Part shown: piece after piece, positions 58,576-64,000 of the stretch
Position numbering within the stretch: position 1 is the first letter of the stretch
How the letters are laid out: the number at the start of each line of letters is the position of its first letter
Assembly (NCBI GenBank): GCA_021464415.1
Contig: JAKCWG010000921.1
Span: 310,001-374,000, forward strand
Reading direction: 5' to 3'
Origin: Lonicera japonica
Lineage: Eukaryota; Streptophyta; Magnoliopsida; Dipsacales; Caprifoliaceae
DNA: 64,000 bases
Notes under the pieces: model-generated
The model's database searches: none
The model's input: the letters and a program-made list of their open reading frames with translations, nothing else
Told to the model about the DNA's origin: nothing
Position numbers and translations under genes: made by a program

Positions 58576-58662
58576 AAGTTAGATTTAATTATATGCCCTA
58601 TAATAAAAATAAAAAATAAACAAAAATAAAAATAACATATTCTATAATGGAGTAAAAACTAA
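58576..58662 (+). repeat. Right 87-bp direct repeat flanking the endogenous virus
   Basis: Second copy of 50394-50480, same length with two mismatches. It continues directly into 'gttattaaaacatgttatcc', which follows the same words in the sister repeat near 62240. The interrupted host sequence is therefore recognisable on both sides. Confidence 0.9.
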
Positions 58663-58727
58663 GTTATTAAAACATGTTATCCATTGGAAACTTTGAAGTA
58701 ACATTCAAAGAAGCTATTAGAGATGCT

Positions 58728-58810
58728 CGTGCAAGTGGGATAGCCTAGTGGTAAAAGCGCAAACTTAGATCCGAGAGATCCCAGGTTCTAGTCTGGGGTG
58801 TGGAAATTTT
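58728..58810 (+). repeat. tRNA-like SINE fragment, plus strand
   Basis: It has an A-box-like 'tagcctagtggtaaaagcgc' (from about 58740) and a B-box-like 'ccaggttctagtctgg' (about 58779). Degenerate relatives occur at 62312-62360 and 63935-64000 at the matching place of the sister repeats. It is not a functional tRNA gene: no convincing acceptor stem closes the cloverleaf, and copies have decayed. Confidence 0.5.
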
Positions 58811-58904
58811 CTTTGTTATTATAGTAACAAGGAAGAGATTAGACCTTCTATTATTAGTTAAATTTTTTAAGAAAACATTTGAAATGCTCTCTTAAGACAT
58901 CAAA

Positions 58905-61277
58905 ATTGAGAAGGAAATAAAAAAATGCTTACACAACTCGCAAGATCACTGAGTGGCGCAACTGAAGATGAAGCTGTTTTTTTATCGGAAGTTCTCTGTA
59001 TCATCCAAAAATATTAATCAGCAAACACACACACACAAATGCCCATAATTACATATATGCAAGAATCACAGACAAAATTGCTTATGACTCTTATATTAAT
59101 AGCTAAAGAATGGACTAAATTGAAAGTAATTAATTACTTAGAATCAAACTAAGCCAAGTAGTAAATTTTACAACAGCACACAGAGTAAAGATGCCAGGAA
59201 GGAGATATATTGCGAGAGAGAAAGAGAAACTAGTTAGGCTTAGGGCGATTTGTACTTAAATATCCAAAGTTTTATCATAATTAAATCTAGGTATCAATTT
59301 TTAAATTATTGATAGTTTGGTACTCATTTTATTTTTTTTTTGTTGTTGTTCCATGGCCACCGACCGCAACCTCCAATCGCAAAATCACAAGGCAACGTAC
59401 CTCCCCCTAACCCCAACGAGACACATTCTCACAACCCTTTACTCTTACCGGAATATTGATACCCGCTTCGCCAACAACATTCCGTCCAAATCAAAAAGCT
59501 CATTTTTTTTTTATTTCCTAATCATTTTCAATCAAACCCTTTGCTATCAAAAGACAATTACCTTGAAGCTCAGATTATTACATGTACACTGATCCGAGAT
59601 ATGAGTTCCGATCATAACCCATCACACTCCCAGTATGATTCGAGCTCCTCGTGATGATGATTTTAATTCTGAGGAAATATAAAGGGTTCTTCTTGGGGTG
59701 ATTGGAATCATCAAAAGAGAAATGAAAAACAGAGGATTAATGGTGATGAAGAGTTTTCATTATTGAGTGATTTTCCATTAAAGAGTGATGAGTGTTTTGA
59801 GTTCGATGATCAAGAAAGAAAGAAAGTAAGCATATGCCTACAAGTGATTATTCGAAAAGATTGAGAAATGGAGATTTGGATTTGAGGGAAACAGAGGAGG
59901 CTACTGATTGGATTACAAAGGTTTACACCCATTTAAATTTTGGACCTCTGTGTGCATATTTATCTATAAACTAATTGGACGGAGTCTTCTCTGCCTATGA
60001 ATTACAAAAGGGCGCAAAAATTGCATGATATTGCATTTGTTAGCTATATTCTGTTTATGGCAGTCAAAATGGAAGAGAATTAAGTTCTTCACTTGAAATT
60101 TTATATTGGGGATAGGGGCGTTTTTTATTTCGGTCAGGGCAAAAATTTAGAGATCCAAACAGAAGCCGAATTTAAAAATTCTATTTTGATCCGGTTTGGT
60201 TCGGTTTCTAAATCTTCCTAACTCAAGCCTGAACCAAACTTTTTGGCTCAATTTTATTCAATTTTATATATTTTTTGTAAAATTAAATAAATTGTATGGC
60301 AATATTTATTTTCGTCAAAAAATAATTTTATACTTGCTCCTACTTGTTTTTGATATAAAAAATATTAACTCTTATATTTATAAACAAACTCTAATATTCA
60401 TGATAACTCAAAAAATAATTTCTCAATGGACCTTGCAAATTTTAGATTGGGAAATAATATTATTTGTGAGTCACACATGTAATGATTTGGTTTGGTTTTG
60501 CAATGTCATACCCCAAACCCGAACCAAGCATATTTGGTTTTAGTTCGGTTTATTTGTTTCGTTTTGGCTTTTTTGGTTCTGTTAGGTTCGGTATGATTCG
60601 GTCATTCGATTTTCGGGTTCGCTGTTAGGGGGATTTGTTTTCAAAGCCATACCAATAGGAAGAGAAAAGGGTTGATTGCTATGAATTAAGTGAGGAAGAT
60701 GTGAAGTATAAAATGATTCCAGTGGAGGTAATTATCTTGATTTCAAATTTAAGTAATAGAGTATGAAATTTATTAATATTAATATTTTGATATTATAAGC
60801 TTCAATTTAACAAAGCTTTTGGTGCTATAAAATGCAATGGATGTTCTAGTCGTACAAGAAAAAAGAACAATGTGTTCGAACCATCAAAAGAGCATTTTAG
60901 TCATTTTACAGGCCATTTCACGATCTATTGATGAAAAGTGAAAAACGGATATCAAAATACTCATAAAACTAGAAATGTGTACAAAGATATTAATATGTAA
61001 AAAAATTGAGGACCAACATCTAATTATGGTAAAATTTTGAGTAGGGCATTCAATCAAAAGAATAGATTTGTAATGGGTCCCCTGTAATGGGGCAAATTAG
61101 ATGATGATGATGCATGGGTCCCTGTGTAGAATAATCTCAGCTTTCCAAAAAGAAAAGGAGTCCGGGAACACTTCTCTAGACCCATGCCTAAGCATAAAGT
61201 GTATTACCAAAAAAAAAACTCATTATATCTATTTAATCATCGAAAGATTTAGATATATTAGTTCGTGTACAAATAGC
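58905..61277. repeat. Second copy of the segmental repeat, interrupted by other repeats
   Basis: Segments match the first copy in order: 58905-59100 (to 48185-48400), 59130-59200 (to 49845-49900) and 61085-61215 (to 49902-50045, 'gcaaattagatgatgatgat' and 'ctagacccatgc'). Between them, 59220-61080 has no counterpart in copy one. It includes a GGTTCGG-rich element at about 60110-60620. Open frames at 59317-59592 and 60196-60543 show no domain. Confidence 0.55.
60110..60620. repeat. GGTTCGG-rich non-autonomous element
   Basis: It begins near 'taggggcgttttttatttcg' (about 60113) and ends near 'gggttcgctgttaggggg'. Both ends have runs of GGTTTGG/GGTTCGG words. It resembles 46860-47535 and shares TAGGGGCG with one end of 61278-61781 read in reverse. 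Possibly hAT-like; no transposase. Confidence 0.45.
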
Positions 61278-61781
61278 TGAACCGCTACACCTAAAATCGG
61301 ACCGTGCAATTTAACCGCCAACCGAACCGACCTGTCGGTTTTACGACAACGGTCAACCGAGCTGAACCGCTACACACCTAAAACCGGTCGGGGTCGGTTC
61401 GGTTATTGTCGGTTATTGTCGGTTCGGTTATTCGGTTATTGTCGGTTTTGGGCTTAAATTTGGGCCTATTTTGTATTGTTGGGCCATGACATTAAAATCA
61501 ATTTTTAATAAATAACATTTTAGTTTATATATTTTTTATCTATTTAATATTTGACATATAATATATATATATAAAGAAATAAATTTAACCAACCAATAGT
61601 AGCGTGACACGTGTTATTTCGGTTCGGTTCGGTTATTGCCGGTTTCGTAACTCCGCTAACCGCCAACCGAATCGACCCCTATCGGTTTTTATTTTTTTCA
61701 ACCGAACCGGACCGAAAACCTTAAATAACCGACTAAATCGGTTCGGTTCGGGCCGGTTTTTCGGTTTTTCTGCACGCCCCT
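61278..61781. mobile_element. GGTTCGG/CCGAACC-rich element, probably hAT-like, with a 7-bp flanking repeat
   Basis: About 504 bp between AAATAGC at 61271-61277 and AAATAGC at 61782-61788. Subterminal DNA is packed with CCGAACCG or CGGTTCGG words in both orientations, with an AT-rich centre. The right end read in reverse is AGGGGCGTGCAG. Sister repeat sequences (for example around 62515-62520 joined to 63464) are continuous here, which supports insertion. Clear terminal inverted repeats are not seen, so the class is uncertain. Confidence 0.55.
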
Positions 61782-61788
61782 AAATAGC

Positions 61789-62517
61789 ATGGTTGTTAAT
61801 CTAAATTTTTATCCATTCATGTCATCCATCAAAATTACTTTCGTTAAAAACAAAAAACAAAAAACAAAACAAAAAACCTAATGTTAATTATTTAAATAGA
61901 ACTATGAAATCATATGTAGTACATAGATGTCAGGAGATTCATATTTAAAGTAAAAATTCAACAAAGGGTTCAAATAAATTTAGGAAAAGCCCTACTTAAA
62001 AATAAATGTCGAAGATATTTTTTTTTTAAAGTCTCTCCAACCCTGCTAACAAAGAAACCCCGCCCATGAGTCGAACGTCTAACCACAAGGCAAAGGTGGA
62101 TATTGCCTACCACTAGGTCACCCCTCTCTTCAATGTTAAGAAATTTTACTTTGAAGAAGATAGATTTAATTATATACCCTATAAAAAAATAAAAAAATAA
62201 AAATAAAAATATCATTCTATAATAGATTAAAAACGAAGTTATTAAAACATGTTATCCTTTAAAAACTTTGAAGAGTAACATTCAAAATAGCTACCGGAAA
62301 TGCTCGTGCAAGTAGATTAGCCTAATGGTAAAAGCGCATTATGAGATCCACCTCTCTCGACCCATGCCTAAGCATAATTAATGTGTATTACCAAACAAAA
62401 CCCATTATATGATTAGAGATCATTTTGCAATCTATAAAGTTAAAGTAAATAAATGTACTTGTAAGTGATTAAATTCAATTAATTGTTGAAATATTTAGAT
62501 ATATTAGTTTGTGTACA
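61789..62517. repeat. Segmental repeat: end of copy two and start of copy three
   Basis: The end of copy two (61789-62350) matches 50055-50480 plus 58663-58750: 'catgtcatccatcaaaatta', 'tcaggagattcatattta', 'gatttaattatat.ccctat' and 'acatgttatcc' recur in order. It is the virus-free allele-like form of the integration region. Copy three starts near 62350 with 'tctcgacccatgcctaagca'. No gene. Confidence 0.7.
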
Positions 62518-62562
62518 AATGTTGATGGGGTTAAATACTAATTTTACCGATTCAACACTTTT

Positions 62563-62760
62563 ACCTCCAGTAAAATCCTATTTTTACCTCGAGTAAAATA
62601 CCATTTTTTACCTCTAGTAAAATACCATTTTTTACCTCTAGTAAAATACCATTTTTACCTATGTGACCTAAGCGTACACATCATGTACATGTGACCTAAG
62701 CATACACATCATTTACATTCTAGAATACATGTGACCTAAGCATACACATCATATACATTA
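62563..62760. repeat. Two short tandem arrays in the solo LTR
   Basis: First, 'tttttacctctagtaaaata' plus 'ccat' in four near-perfect copies of about 24-25 bp (62563-62660). Second, 'gtgacctaagcatacacatc' plus 'at.tacat' in three copies (62662-62757). Both lie upstream of the TATA-like box and could be U3 enhancer repeats. Confidence 0.8.
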
Positions 62761-63239
62761 CACAAATTTACCTTTTTGCCCTTCATTTTTTACCTATAAA
62801 TACCCCCTCATTCATTTATTCAAAACACACCAAAAAATATATCTTCTTTCTCTCCCAATATCCTTCTATCTCTTCCAAGAGATATAAAGCCATTGGCAAT
62901 ATAAATACAAGCCAATTTTCGAGGGTCTTATACTCTCTCTTTTCATATCCCAAAAAATACCAATCCCTATACGCTCTCTCTCCTACACAGTTTACTATTT
63001 ATTCTGTTGAAATATTTGTAATCCTAATTCTATACTTATAAATAGAATTAAGGAAATTATAGAAAGAAAGAGAGAGAGATTGGTAGCTTGTATTATCATC
63101 CAAATTGATTGCCTTTGAGCTAATACAAAGCAAGCACACACAAAAGGAGGACGTACTGCCGGACTAGCATAAGCGCTACCGGGGGAACCTACCTTAATAA
63201 AAAATGTCTCGTGTTCATCTTCGTTTTAATCAGTTTCTG

Positions 63240-63385
63240 CCGGTACTGTTCACAGTCACTGTTCACATATACGGTGGTACTGTTCACATATGCGGAGGTA
63301 CTGTTCACAACAACTGTTCACATATACGATTGTAATGTTCACAACCACTGTTCACATATACGGTGATACTGTTCACAGTTAATTA
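63240..63385. repeat. Tandem array of a 'tactgttcaca' motif in the solo LTR
   Basis: About eight copies of TACTGTTCACA or ACTGTTCACA occur, alternating with 'tatacggtgg' spacers. They sit near the 3' end of the LTR, after the presumed transcript start. Confidence 0.8.
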
Positions 63386-63463
63386 CAATCCATTATTAAA
63401 CCTCTAATTCACATTATTCATTGATTGGTCGTCAATCATCTGTTCTAGATTTTGACACCATCA

Positions 63464-64000
63464 AATGTTAATCTAAATTGTTATCCATTCATGTCATCCA
63501 TCAGAATTACTTTGGTAAAAAAAAATGTTAATTATCCAAACAGAACCAATAAATCATCTGTGGTCAGGAGATTCATATTTAAAAAAAGAAATATAAAGTA
63601 AAAATCCAACAATGGGTTTAAATGAATTTAGGAAAAAGCCCTACTAAAAAGTATATGTTAAGAATTTTTTTTTGTGTTTTAAGTCTCTCCATTAATCCTA
63701 CAAATAAAGAAATTCTACATCTTATAAGTCGATCTCTTGACTTTAAGGTAAGAGTGCATGTTGTCTACCACTGGACCTGCCCTTCTCGTCAATGTTAAAA
63801 AAAATTACTTTTTTTTTGACAAACCCTATAATAAAAAAAAATTAACAAAAAAAATAGCATTCTATAATAGTCTAAAACATGCCATCTTTTGAAAACTTTG
63901 AAGAATAGCATTCAAAGAAGTTATTGAAGATGATTGTGCAAGTATGTTAGCCTAGTGGTAAAAGAATATACTCAGATTTGAAAGACCCAGGTTCCCGTCT
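63464..64000. repeat. Third copy of the segmental repeat, running off the window
   Basis: It shares with the other copies 'catgtcatccatca.aattac', 'gtcaggagattcatattta', 'ccctataataaaa' and the plus-strand SINE-like end (from about 63935). It is cut by the window end at the B-box-like 'cccaggttcccgtct'. No gene. Confidence 0.7.

Larger units (their letters stand above)
62523..63463. mobile_element. Solo LTR (941 bp) with 5-bp target duplication AATGT
   Basis: It starts TGATGG and ends CCATCA, a 6-bp terminal inverted repeat with TG...CA. It is flanked by AATGT at 62518-62522 and 63464-63468. It contains a TATA-like 'cctataaataccccc' near 62790 and an internal tandem-rich structure. The uninterrupted target can be read in the sister repeat near 61270 and 61795. 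No internal coding region is left, so it arose by LTR-LTR recombination. Strand is not certain. Confidence 0.88.

Noticed and set aside
58728..58810. A functional tRNA gene
   Set aside because: A- and B-box-like words are present, but I cannot close an acceptor stem, and decayed copies occur at matching sites in sister repeats. SINE-derived is the better explanation.
1..64000. CRISPR arrays, bacterial operons or ribosome binding sites
   Set aside because: The window is plant nuclear DNA; its tandem repeats lack the regular repeat-spacer pattern with unique spacers.

Overview
The window is AT-rich nuclear DNA from a eudicot plant. The evidence is a spliced CC-NB-ARC-LRR resistance gene with plant GT-AG introns, plant-type LTR retrotransposons with tRNA-derived primer sites, TRIM-like and SINE elements, and an endogenous plant pararetrovirus. 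The species cannot be named from the sequence. Only one host gene looks intact; nearly everything else is mobile DNA or its decay products.

Layout. 1-5853: 5' part of a minus-strand Tat/Ogre-like Ty3-Gypsy element (internal region at 1-3848, tRNA-Arg-type primer site, 1,985-bp LTR at 3869-5853). 7195-8335: an LTR element with almost no interior. 8638-13635: a minus-strand tandem array of a miniature LTR element (TRIM-like), split by a deleted Gypsy element (10820-13324) that keeps its 5-bp target duplication. 17715-18668: a foldback element with a tandem-repeat core. 19248-19444: a SINE with target duplications. About 21780-22560: a possible LINE remnant.

23719-37382 (minus strand) holds the main gene, a CC-NB-ARC-LRR protein. 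I model it as five exons, all joined in phase 0, coding for about 1,661 residues. The last three exons are related LRR modules that arose by exon duplication. A degenerate Ty1-Copia element (37545 to about 43393) begins 162 bp upstream of the modelled start codon. A ~1-kb tandem duplication lies at 44486-46720.

48185-64000 is a family of diverged segmental repeats. Each copy has taken a different insertion: a TRIM-like element plus the pararetrovirus in the first, a GGTTCGG-rich element in the second, a solo LTR in the third. The endogenous virus (50481-58575) has the domain order of a florendovirus: movement protein, coat protein, zinc knuckle, protease, reverse transcriptase and RNase H in ORF1, then an ATGA overlap into ORF2. 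ORF1 carries three lesions and ORF2 one. The insert is flanked by an 87-bp direct repeat. It ends in a near-perfect inverted repeat (arms of about 845 and 861 bp) whose 11-nt loop lies within the tRNA-Met primer site. This gives an ORF2/3'-region hairpin with two converging viral promoters, and it is the most unusual structure in the window.

Limits: exon joins, element families and relative ages come from reading the sequence alone. No database search or folding program was run.
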